Under the pieces are notes generated by a model that saw only the letters and a list, made by a program, of their open reading frames with translations, was not told where the DNA came from and did no database searches. This document shows positions 24,983 to 32,209 of a stretch of DNA of 32,541 nt, in pieces. Source of the DNA: Planctomycetota bacterium (lineage in GTDB: Bacteria; Planctomycetota; Planctomycetia; Isosphaerales; Isosphaeraceae); contig JAJYWB010000078.1 in NCBI GenBank assembly GCA_021791715.1, forward strand, positions 1 through 32,541. Direction: 5' to 3'. The first letter of the stretch is position 1. Every line of letters begins with the position of its first letter. The translations under genes and the position numbers were made by a program.

Positions 24983-27004
24983 ATGAAGTTCGTAATATTT
25001 ATTGCTTGGATGGCGATATCAATCGGATCGGCGCGAGCCGACGGTCCCGCGGACAACGTCCCCGAAACCGTTCGGCCGGTTCCCAAACCCGGAATCGAAC
25101 TCTCGGCCGACGACAAACGTCCCCTCGAACGATCGCTCGCCGAACTCGACGCCGCGATCGAACGCCTTTCAACCCAAAAATCCCCCGCGATCGCTCGAGG
25201 CTTGATCGACGTGCGCATCTTTCAGAAAGCCGTGCGTTACGCTCTCAAGTATCAAGAATTCTTTGATCGTAAGGAGATCGCCAAGGCGAGCGAGCTGCTC
25301 GAAGTCGGCCTCAAGCGGGCCCGGGAACTCGCCGATGGAAAAACCCCCTGGGCCGATCAAACGGGCCTCGTACCACGCGGATACGTTTCCAAAATCGACG
25401 ACTCGGTACAACCTTACGGGCTCGTCGTTCCCGCTTCGTTTCGACCCGGCGGAGGGCCTTATCGGCTCGACGTCTGGTTCCACGGCCGGGGAGAAACGCT
25501 CAGCGAATTGAATTTTACTCATGAACGATTACACAACAAAGGGCAGTTTACCCCCGCGGATACGTTTGTACTTCATCCGTACGGACGATATTGCAACGCG
25601 TTCAAGTTCGCGGGCGAGATCGACGTGCTCGAAGCGATCGACGCGGTGAAGCGCGATTATCGGATCGACGACGATCGGATCGCGGTGCGCGGATTCTCGA
25701 TGGGGGGCGCGGCGTGCTGGCAATTCGCGGTCAATTATTCGGATCGTTGGTTTTGCGCCAATCCGGGAGCGGGATTCGCCGAGACGCCCCGATTTCTCAA
25801 AATCTTTCAGCGCGAAAAGCTCGCGCCGACGCCGATCGAACAAACCCTCTGGCGATTGTACGATTGCGATCTCAAGGCGGTGAATCTTAAGCAATGTCCG
25901 ACGGTCGCATATAGCGGCGAAATCGACAATCAAAAACAAGCCGCCGACGTGATGGCCGAGGCTCTCGCCAAGGAAGGGATCACGCTGACCCATATCATCG
26001 GGCCCAAAACAAGGCATTCGTATCATCCCGATTCGGCGCGCGAAGTCGAACGCCGCGTCGCGAGCCTCGCGGTCAAAGGTCGCGAGCGATATCCGCGAAG
26101 CGTCTCGTTCGTCACCTATACACTCAAATATAATAAAATGAATTGGGTTACGATCGACGCGCTCGGAGAGCATTGGAAGAAGGCTCGCGTCGACGCGCGA
26201 ATCGTCGGCGATTCCGAAATCGCGATCAATTCCGAAAACGTCGCCGCGATCACGCTCGACTTTCCTTCGGGTTTTTCGCCTTTCGACCCGACTCGTGGAG
26301 TCGCGATACATATCGACGAATACTCGATCGGCGCTCCCTCGCCGGTATCGGATCGTTCTTGGAGCGTCAAGCTCCGCCGCGCGGGCGCGGGCTCGCCCTG
26401 GACGCTTGCCGCGAACGACAAAGAGAATCCGACCGCTTTGCGAAAAACGCACGATTTACAGGGGCCGATCGACGACGCGTTCATGGATCGTTTTATTTTT
26501 GTAACTCCGACATCAAAGAGCCCTCACGCCAAATTCGAGAGTTGGACCGAGAGCGAAAGCCGGCGCGCGATCGGCGAATGGCGGCGACAATTCCGCGGCG
26601 AGCCGATCGTCAAGCGCGATTCCGAGATCGGCGACGCCGAGATCGCGTCGGCGAACCTTGTCCTCTGGGGCGATCCCACGAGTAACGCGGTCCTCGCCAA
26701 GATCGCCGATCGCCTGCCGATCGGCTGGAAAGCCGATTCGATCGAAGTCGGCGGCGAAAAGTATTCAACCGATAATCATGCGCTTGTACTCGTGTATCCG
26801 AATCCGCTCAACCCCAAACGGTACGTCGTTTTGAACAGCGGATTTACGTTCCGAGAATATGATTATTTAAGCAATGCACGACAGGTTCCGAGGCTTCCCG
26901 ATTGGAGCGTGATCGATCTTTCGGTCGCACCGAGCTCGCGTTATCCGGGAAAGGTCGTCGCCGCCGATTTCTTCAACGAGGATTGGAAGCTTAAGGCGAA
27001 GTGA
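24983..27004 (+). CDS. Secreted alpha/beta-hydrolase, prolyl-oligopeptidase/esterase-like
   Basis: The 673-residue product starts with a signal peptide (about 1-20, ending SARADG). A helical region (40-120) follows. The hydrolase domain (about 130-360) contains the oxyanion/strand motif DVWFHGRGE, the nucleophile elbow GFSMGG (S239), a probable acid in YSGEIDNQ (D315) and His in GPKTRHSYHPDS (H345 or H348). The C-terminal ~300 residues have a beta-rich look and no catalytic motif. A second Rossmann-like stretch (NLVLWGDPTSNAVLAKIADR) is similar to the C-terminal part of secreted planctomycete peptidase-like esterases. Probable role: extracytoplasmic cleavage of esters or peptides during polymer degradation. 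AGGGA lies 9 bases before the ATG. It converges with the HNH gene across a long hairpin. Confidence 0.85.
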   Translation: MKFVIFIAWMAISIGSARADGPADNVPETVRPVPKPGIELSADDKRPLERSLAELDAAIERLSTQKSPAIARGLIDVRIFQKAVRYALKYQEFFDRKEIAKASELLEVGLKRARELADGKTPWADQTGLVPRGYVSKIDDSVQPYGLVVPASFRPGGGPYRLDVWFHGRGETLSELNFTHERLHNKGQFTPADTFVLHPYGRYCNAFKFAGEIDVLEAIDAVKRDYRIDDDRIAVRGFSMGGAACWQFAVNYSDRWFCANPGAGFAETPRFLKIFQREKLAPTPIEQTLWRLYDCDLKAVNLKQCPTVAYSGEIDNQKQAADVMAEALAKEGITLTHIIGPKTRHSYHPDSAREVERRVASLAVKGRERYPRSVSFVTYTLKYNKMNWVTIDALGEHWKKARVDARIVGDSEIAINSENVAAITLDFPSGFSPFDPTRGVAIHIDEYSIGAPSPVSDRSWSVKLRRAGAGSPWTLAANDKENPTALRKTHDLQGPIDDAFMDRFIFVTPTSKSPHAKFESWTESESRRAIGEWRRQFRGEPIVKRDSEIGDAEIASANLVLWGDPTSNAVLAKIADRLPIGWKADSIEVGGEKYSTDNHALVLVYPNPLNPKRYVVLNSGFTFREYDYLSNARQVPRLPDWSVIDLSVAPSSRYPGKVVAADFFNEDWKLKAK

Positions 27005-27020
27005 TCCGTCGATCGTCCCG

Positions 27021-27069
27021 GCTCGTCGTCGTCGTTCGGATGATCGATCGTCCGAACGCGGCGACGAGC
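27021..27069. terminator. Long two-part hairpin between convergent genes, probable bidirectional terminator
   Basis: Outer stem GCTCGTCG (27021-27028) with CGACGAGC (27062-27069); inner stem CGTTCGGA (27033-27040) with TCCGAACG (27051-27058); internal loop of 4 and 3 bases, 10-base apical loop. It sits 17 bases after the esterase stop and 25 bases after the HNH stop. T-runs are poor on both sides. Confidence 0.55.
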
Positions 27070-27093
27070 TTGATTCGAACGGCCTTGTCGTAT

Positions 27094-27720
27094 TCAATAA
27101 TATTGACCAAGTTCTCCTCGATCGCGACGAGCGTGATGTGAATCGTTTTCGCTACCCGATCTTGAGTTCCCGCCGGGAGGTCTCAACGATTTCAGGTCGG
27201 GAAGATCGCTCGGGAAACCGAAAGCTTGTTCAATATCCTGGATGATACGTGGTATTAAAGGTGATTCATTATAATCATGAAGCATGCGAATGTAATACAG
27301 CCTAAAAGATACGATATTTTCTTCATTGAGGTAAAGAACGTCGATCAGATCCTGTCCGACCGACGTTAGCGCCGATAATCGGCCGTTGTTTTCAAGTCGA
27401 AGATGATTTCCGTAAGCGATCTCCGTCGGGTCGATCGTGATTCTCGCGCGCTTCAAGGAATTACATCTTATGCAAGAATAAACACAGTTGTTGTAAGAGT
27501 TTATGAGTTTCGGAGCGACGATTTTGGGAACGACGTGATCGACTGAAAACGCGGCCGAACCGTTCGGATACCATCGTTCACGAAAGAGACAATACACGCA
27601 ACGAAAAACGAACTCGTCGCGCAGCCAAGGCTTAAAGTCACGATAATCGGCGTATCCCGCGGGTCCATGTTTTCGTCGATGAGGCTCGACCGGGTAAGCA
27701 AAAGGATCTGGAATAATCAT
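27094..27720 (-). CDS. HNH endonuclease
   Basis: The 208-residue product carries a clear HNH core. CVYC (41-44) and CIRC (83-86) form the zinc-holding cysteine pairs, FSVDHVVPK (59-66) gives the conserved Asp-His, and SYNNCVYSC supplies the Asn. Such domains cut DNA, in homing, restriction, toxin or phage-packaging roles. The C-terminal ~100 residues have no domain I know. The ATG overlaps the stop of the upstream gene by ATGA (27717-27720), so the two are translationally coupled. Codon use is AT-richer than in the flanking genes, which fits recent acquisition. There is no methylase or other restriction partner nearby. The N-terminus is rich in Pro, Tyr and His (PDPFAYPVEPHRRKHGPAGY). Confidence 0.85.
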   Translation of the reverse strand: MIIPDPFAYPVEPHRRKHGPAGYADYRDFKPWLRDEFVFRCVYCLFRERWYPNGSAAFSVDHVVPKIVAPKLINSYNNCVYSCIRCNSLKRARITIDPTEIAYGNHLRLENNGRLSALTSVGQDLIDVLYLNEENIVSFRLYYIRMLHDYNESPLIPRIIQDIEQAFGFPSDLPDLKSLRPPGGNSRSGSENDSHHARRDRGELGQYY

Positions 27721-29159
27721 TCGTTCGCGTTTCCTTCGTCGGCTCGCGAATTATGTTCGAGGTTCATCGCGCCTTTCGGATCAATAGGCGGAAGTGGAAA
27801 CGCTCGGTTTACCGATTCATAAACGATCTTTTGTAAATGTTCGAATTCGATTCTTTCAGCTTCGGTCAATTCCGCGCGGTTTTTCTTTTGGATCAGCCGA
27901 ATCCGCCGTTCGTTCATATCAAGCCATTCGTCCGATTCTAACGGCGGCGCGATTTCCCAATCGTTCTGAATCGGTTCTTCCTGGAATGGGAGACGGTCTA
28001 GATCATGAGAATCAGCTTGTGGATCAGACTCATGAATCGGTTGATGATCTCCATTTCTCGATCGGTTTCGGTTATCTTTCCGATCCAAATCTCCCGATAG
28101 CGTTTCCGGAATCGATGTGAACGTCGTGGGCGTCGCGGCGAGAATAAGATCTTGCAGCGAAGTCCTCGGACGTTGTGGGATTTTTTCGGGCTCGATAGGC
28201 TCGGGTGAACCGGTATCGAACTCTTCATTCGAAGCGTAATACGCCGCCCGGCGCGTTGGACACGAATGAAAAACAAAACCGAGGTTTCGGACCGTCGCGA
28301 CGAGCGCTGCGTGATTCGTCGGATTTTCTTGCCGGCAATCGGCGAAAGGAATCAGGATTCGAGCTTTTTTTTCCGTCTTATCGATCAGTTCGGAAACGCG
28401 ATGAGCAAGCTTGCGGCCGAGACCGAGTTTTCGAAATTCGGGTCGAACGTACAAATCTTCAACCTCGAGATAACCATCCCTCTCGACGATGAAAGCCCAC
28501 CCCATCCGATCGTCGATCTTTTGATCTTTGATCTCAAAGCCGCGGACCTTATGTCCGGCCTCGTCCAACGTCAACCAAGACACGACACGATATCCGTCCT
28601 CTTTGCTCTCTTTGTATTGAATGAAGTTCGGCGAGCGATAAACGCCGTAGCATTCAAAGGCGTAATTATCTAAATAGCCGTATGAGAATTGTCCGTATCC
28701 GATATGCCCCCACGGTTCGCCCCATGAGTTTGGAAATATAAACATTCGGTCTTGAGATTTATATCCTAAAATTGACACCACATGAGAACCTAATGAACGT
28801 TCTCCTTCGGACGGAAGGGGGATTACGCCGTCGTGTGGAGCAATCCAACCTGAGAAGAGATCGAGCGATACGGCGACTCCGTCGTTTGGGAACCGTAGGA
28901 AACGAGTGCATTCCTCGGCGTTATGTAATCTCCGATAATAGGTCGATCGGTTCCGAATCAGCTTGGATCGATGAACGCGGGGTGTTCTGGGCGCTCTCAC
29001 TCCTTCACGGACTTCGAGTTGGGATTCCAAATCATCGTATGAAGGATATCCCTCGCCGATCTCGATCCGTTTAACAGTGACGAGCCACGCCCCCGCGTCG
29101 TCGTGATGTCGTCCCTCAAGTTCCAGCGCACGCGAATAAGTATATGGGACAGTGCTCAT
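27717..29159 (-). CDS. C-terminal half of a papain-like (C1) peptidase fused to a GNAT acetyltransferase domain
   Basis: 480 residues. Residues 1-175 match the second half of a bacterial C1 peptidase. VPYTYSRALELEG resembles the stretch just after the active-site region, GSHVVSILGY has the catalytic His (126), and FPNSWGEPWGHIGYGQF has the catalytic Asn (144). The Cys motif that should precede is absent: an in-frame TAA lies 12 bases before the ATG, and the other frames upstream show no such motif. Residues ~195-310 are a GNAT fold with VEDLYVRPEFRKLGLGRKL as the acetyl-CoA loop. A disordered linker (about 325-420) leads to a helical tail with LIQKKNRAELTEAERIEF. No ribosome binding site is visible. 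Either the N-terminus was lost, leaving an inactive peptidase fold, or the GNAT is the working part. Coupled to the HNH gene by ATGA. Confidence 0.7.
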   Translation of the reverse strand: MSTVPYTYSRALELEGRHHDDAGAWLVTVKRIEIGEGYPSYDDLESQLEVREGVRAPRTPRVHRSKLIRNRSTYYRRLHNAEECTRFLRFPNDGVAVSLDLFSGWIAPHDGVIPLPSEGERSLGSHVVSILGYKSQDRMFIFPNSWGEPWGHIGYGQFSYGYLDNYAFECYGVYRSPNFIQYKESKEDGYRVVSWLTLDEAGHKVRGFEIKDQKIDDRMGWAFIVERDGYLEVEDLYVRPEFRKLGLGRKLAHRVSELIDKTEKKARILIPFADCRQENPTNHAALVATVRNLGFVFHSCPTRRAAYYASNEEFDTGSPEPIEPEKIPQRPRTSLQDLILAATPTTFTSIPETLSGDLDRKDNRNRSRNGDHQPIHESDPQADSHDLDRLPFQEEPIQNDWEIAPPLESDEWLDMNERRIRLIQKKNRAELTEAERIEFEHLQKIVYESVNRAFPLPPIDPKGAMNLEHNSRADEGNANE

Positions 29160-29450
29160 TTTTATGATTTTTTATTCGGATCGGTCGTCGGATCGCTATT
29201 TCGCTACGATCGAACAATTGGATTCTACTCGAAAGTGGCCGACCGATCCACACACTTAGCATCACGCTGAAGAAATCGGATGTGATCGAGCCGGCTTCCG
29301 AACCGATTGAGTGAAAAAGTCGACGATTCATAGACAGTTCGCCTGTTCATCGTGATCGGGCGGATTCTGAAAACGATGGACCGGAAGGGCTTGCACGGCG
29401 TGCGGCGCGCAACCACGTCAAACCGATCTTTTCCGGGGGGGGAGTGCGCG
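29160..29450. other. Divergent intergenic stretch, left part
   Basis: About 290 bases upstream of the half-peptidase gene (minus) and of the CRTAC1 promoter (plus). Short frames on the minus strand were checked for the missing papain Cys motif and do not contain it. The first ~60 bases are AT-rich and may hold the promoter of the peptidase/HNH pair; no clean boxes are seen. Confidence 0.45.
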
Positions 29451-29459
29451 TGCTACAAT
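29451..29459 (+). promoter_or_regulatory. Extended -10 promoter for the CRTAC1 gene
   Basis: TGC followed by TACAAT (29454-29459) forms an extended -10 (TG-N-TANAAT type). No good -35 is present 17 bases upstream, which the TG motif can offset. Transcription would start near 29466, just before the first of three hairpins. Confidence 0.4.
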
Positions 29460-29468
29460 CATGGTTCG

Positions 29469-29540
29469 CTCACGCGCCGATCGCGTGAGGATTCATTAAT
29501 TGATCATCCCTTCGGAAGGGCGCGGAACGCGTGTCCGCGC
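29469..29540 (+). promoter_or_regulatory. Structured 5' leader: three consecutive stem-loops
   Basis: Hairpin 1: CTCACGCG (29469-29476) with CGCGTGAG (29482-29489). Hairpin 2: CCCTT-CGG-AAGGG (29508-29520). Hairpin 3: GCGCGGA (29520-29526) with TCCGCGC (29534-29540), sharing one base with hairpin 2. All stems are perfect. The ribosome binding site (GGGAG, about 29550) and ATG (29562) follow, so the structures fill the leader. It matches no riboswitch I know. Confidence 0.6.
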
Positions 29541-29561
29541 AAGGATTTGGGAGTGCGCTTC

Positions 29562-31484
29562 ATGAACGTTACTCGAGCGGCGCGGCGGCGCCGAAAGTGG
29601 AATTCGCTCGTCGCCGCGGTCGCGATCGGATGGTGCTTGGTTTCGGGATGCGGCGAAAAGACCGAAGATTCGTCGTCGGCCGCGGTCGTCGAAACGAGCG
29701 CCGTCAAAAAGGGTGAGTCGACCGCCGCCAAGACCGCGATCGTCGGCGATCGTCAGTCGACCCCCGTCGTCCCTTATAAACCGTCGTCGAACGACCCCGG
29801 CCCGTTTCGCTTCGTCGAAATCGCCGCCAAGACCGGGGTCGACTTCGTACATGAATCGGGGATGGACAAGGAACGCAATTTCCCGACCGCGAACGGCTCG
29901 GGCGCCGCGATCTTCGATTACGACGGCGATGGATTAATGGATGTTTATTTCGCCACGTGTCGAAAATTCCCCCTCGATCGCGGCGAAAGCAATCCGAATC
30001 GCCTGTTCCGCAACCGCGGCGACGGTAAATTTGAAGACGTCTCCGAACAATCGGGGCTCGCTTATCGCGGCTTTTGCCACGGCGTCGTCGTCGGCGATAT
30101 CGACAACGACGGCGATCAAGACGTGTTCCTTTGCGTCTACGGGTCGAATCGACTTTTTGAGAATCTTGGAAACGGTAAATTCCAAGATATCAGCAAGGCG
30201 GCGGGTATCGACGCTCCCAATTGGTCGTCTTCGGGGGCTTTCATCGATTACGACGGCGACGGCGATCTCGATTTGTACGTCTCGAATTATGGAAGCTGGA
30301 AATATCCCGACGATCAACAGTTTTGCGGCGACGTCGAAAAGAAGATTCCGCTTTATTGCTCGCCCAAAACCGTCCGAACGGTCCCTCACTTGTTCTATCG
30401 CAACAACGGCGATAAAACCTTCACCGAGGTCTCCGAGCAAGTCGGAATCGCCCGCTCGGGCGAGAAAGCGGGGCACGGTTTCGGCGTCGTCACCGGTGAT
30501 TTCAACGACGACGGCAAGCCCGATATCTATGTTGCGAACGATATGAACCCCAATTTCTTATTTCTCAACAAGGGAGATGGGACGTTTGAAGATGTGACCG
30601 AATATTGCGGCGCCGCGTTCGACGAACGAGGCGACACGCATTCGGGAATGGGGGTCGACGCCGAGGATTTCGACGGCGATTCGCTCCCCGATTTTTTCGT
30701 CACGAATTTCGCCAACGAGCCCAATATCCTCTTTAAGAATCAAGGGAAAGGGATTTTCACCGATTTAACGTCGTTCGTCGGATTGACCCCCGACAGCATG
30801 CCGTGGGTCGGCTGGGGGTGCGCCCTGGTCGATCTCGATAACGACGGTTGGCCCGATACGTTCGTCACCAACGGCCATGTCGACGACAACCGTCAAGATC
30901 TTGGACAGAAGGTCGAATACAAAGAGCCCCCGATTTTGATGCGGAACATCGACGGCAAGAAGTTCAAGCTTGCGACCCGCGACGCCGGGCCTTATTTCGA
31001 CGAGGGGCACGTCGGCAGGGGCGCGGCGTTCGGCGATCTCGATAACGACGGCAGGATCGACATCGTCGTCAATCAGAAGGAAAGCCACGCGGCGATCTTG
31101 CTCAACCGCACGCCGGGGCCGAATCGCTGGATTCGCTTGTTGTTGCGTGGAACTAAATCGAACCGAGACGCTTTGGGCGCCAAAGTGATCGTCGAGATCG
31201 ATAATCCCGATAAAGACAAACCAGCCCCCCTGGGCGAAACCTGGAGCGCCGTACGCCGGATCGCGCGTCAACGCAAGGGAGGCGGAAGCATGGAATCGGC
31301 GCACGATCCCAGGCTTTTGATCGGCGTGGGAACCGCGAAAGACGTGCTCAAATTGACGGTTTCCTGGCCCTCGGGCGAAAAATCCACGTTTGAACATCTT
31401 GAAACTAATAAAACATATCAGATCGTCGAGGGGGATCCCAAGCCCGCGATCGCGACGATGAAAATCGTTCCGTTCGCCGATTGA
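29562..31484 (+). CDS. CRTAC1-family lipoprotein (FG-GAP/VCBS repeats with ASPIC/UnbV domain)
   Basis: ATG 29562 is chosen over the open frame from 29352 because it starts a lipoprotein signal: basic RAARRRRK, a hydrophobic core and lipobox LVSGC with Cys30. GGGAG lies about 9 bases before it. The 640-residue product has at least seven calcium-binding Asp-rich repeats, among them DYDGDGLMDVYF, DIDNDGDQDVFL, DYDGDGDLDLYV, DFNDDGKPDIYV, DLDNDGWPDTFV and DLDNDGRIDIVV, which predict an integrin-like beta propeller. The C-terminal ASPIC/UnbV domain carries RWIRLLLRGTKSNRDALGAK and VSWPSGEKSTFEHL. Such proteins sit on the outer surface or in the periplasm and are thought to bind carbohydrate or protein; the precise role is unknown. 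They are common in planctomycetes. Confidence 0.92.
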   Translation: MNVTRAARRRRKWNSLVAAVAIGWCLVSGCGEKTEDSSSAAVVETSAVKKGESTAAKTAIVGDRQSTPVVPYKPSSNDPGPFRFVEIAAKTGVDFVHESGMDKERNFPTANGSGAAIFDYDGDGLMDVYFATCRKFPLDRGESNPNRLFRNRGDGKFEDVSEQSGLAYRGFCHGVVVGDIDNDGDQDVFLCVYGSNRLFENLGNGKFQDISKAAGIDAPNWSSSGAFIDYDGDGDLDLYVSNYGSWKYPDDQQFCGDVEKKIPLYCSPKTVRTVPHLFYRNNGDKTFTEVSEQVGIARSGEKAGHGFGVVTGDFNDDGKPDIYVANDMNPNFLFLNKGDGTFEDVTEYCGAAFDERGDTHSGMGVDAEDFDGDSLPDFFVTNFANEPNILFKNQGKGIFTDLTSFVGLTPDSMPWVGWGCALVDLDNDGWPDTFVTNGHVDDNRQDLGQKVEYKEPPILMRNIDGKKFKLATRDAGPYFDEGHVGRGAAFGDLDNDGRIDIVVNQKESHAAILLNRTPGPNRWIRLLLRGTKSNRDALGAKVIVEIDNPDKDKPAPLGETWSAVRRIARQRKGGGSMESAHDPRLLIGVGTAKDVLKLTVSWPSGEKSTFEHLETNKTYQIVEGDPKPAIATMKIVPFAD

Positions 31485-31499
31485 TATGAGGAGATCGCG

Positions 31500-31539
31500 A
31501 AAAAAAAGACCGGGTCGAGCCGCTGCTCGATCCGGTCTT
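31500..31539 (-). terminator. Intrinsic terminator of the XRE regulator gene
   Basis: The 15-bp stem (31506-31520 with 31525-31539) has one G-U pair and a CGCT loop. On the minus strand it is followed by an uninterrupted T-run (A-run 31500-31507 on the plus strand). It therefore ends the regulator transcript, and its stem may also stop the CRTAC1 transcript, although the plus side lacks a T-run. Confidence 0.8.
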
Positions 31540-31582
31540 ATTAGCGAGGGAAATCGCCGATCGGTCGCGGTGACGAGCGATC

Positions 31583-32008
31583 TTAGGCGGATTGCGCGTG
31601 GCTCGGCGCCGCGGGCGCGCTCTTCGATCCTTCGCCGATTTCGATCATCGGCTTGGCGTCGAGGAGCCTCCGTAGCGACAGTTCCGAGCCGAGCATTTTC
31701 ACCATGCGAAGGATGAAAATCGCGTCGCTCAGCGAGATTTCCTTGGCGAGTCGAATGAGATCGAGTTCCAGGTCGTGGAATTCGTTCTTGGTTTGATCAG
31801 GGGGCTTGTCCTGGGCGTCGTCGATCAAATAATCGAGCGGAACCCCGACCGCCTTGGCGAGCCTAAAAGCGTTTTCCAGGCCCGGTTGCGACTTCCGCGA
31901 CAGGATCCGAGAGACCTCGGAATCGCTGACTTCGGCGGCTTTGGCCAGTTTCTGCTGGTTCAGCCCTTTGAGTCGCATGTGGTATCGAAGTTTATCGGCG
32001 TAGTCCAT
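31583..32008 (-). CDS. XRE-family helix-turn-helix regulator
   Basis: The 141-residue product has an N-terminal HTH_3/XRE domain (about 5-65): LRYHMRLKGLNQQKLAKAA, then VSDSEVSRILSRKSQPGLEN as turn and recognition helix, and AFRLAKAVGVPLDYLIDD. A second helical region (about 80-120) with LDLIRLAKEISLSDAIFILR probably makes the dimer. The tail is Ala/Ser/Pro-rich. It is a cytoplasmic DNA-binding protein with unknown targets. The promoter at 32015-32043 places the transcription start at or next to the ATG, and no ribosome binding site is seen, so the message seems leaderless. It ends at the strong terminator at 31500-31539. No toxin, phage or restriction partner is next to it within the window. 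Confidence 0.88.
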   Translation of the reverse strand: MDYADKLRYHMRLKGLNQQKLAKAAEVSDSEVSRILSRKSQPGLENAFRLAKAVGVPLDYLIDDAQDKPPDQTKNEFHDLELDLIRLAKEISLSDAIFILRMVKMLGSELSLRRLLDAKPMIEIGEGSKSAPAAPSHAQSA

Positions 32009-32014
32009 ACCCGA

Positions 32015-32043
32015 ATCATAGCGTACGCAAAAAACTATTGCAA
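32015..32043 (-). promoter_or_regulatory. Promoter of the XRE regulator, giving a leaderless message
   Basis: On the minus strand TTGCAA (32043-32038), exactly 17 bases, TATGAT (32020-32015). The boxes match four and five of six consensus positions. Only six bases separate the -10 from the ATG at 32008, so the A of ATG is about +1. Confidence 0.6.
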
Positions 32044-32209
32044 GCGGAATTCCTAAAATCGCAACGATTCGCCGGCGCCTCGCGCCCCGTTCTTTCGTTT
32101 GAGCGGCTATTCGATAATGCTCTCGATGCTTTATCGGCGCGATCTTACGGTTTTAGCAGCCGATTCAACAATAAAAACAATATATATCACAAAACTAAAT
32201 GATCGGTTC

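Noticed and set aside
25529..26452. 307-codon minus-strand frame
   Set aside because: Antisense to the secreted hydrolase gene with its signal peptide and GFSMGG motif.
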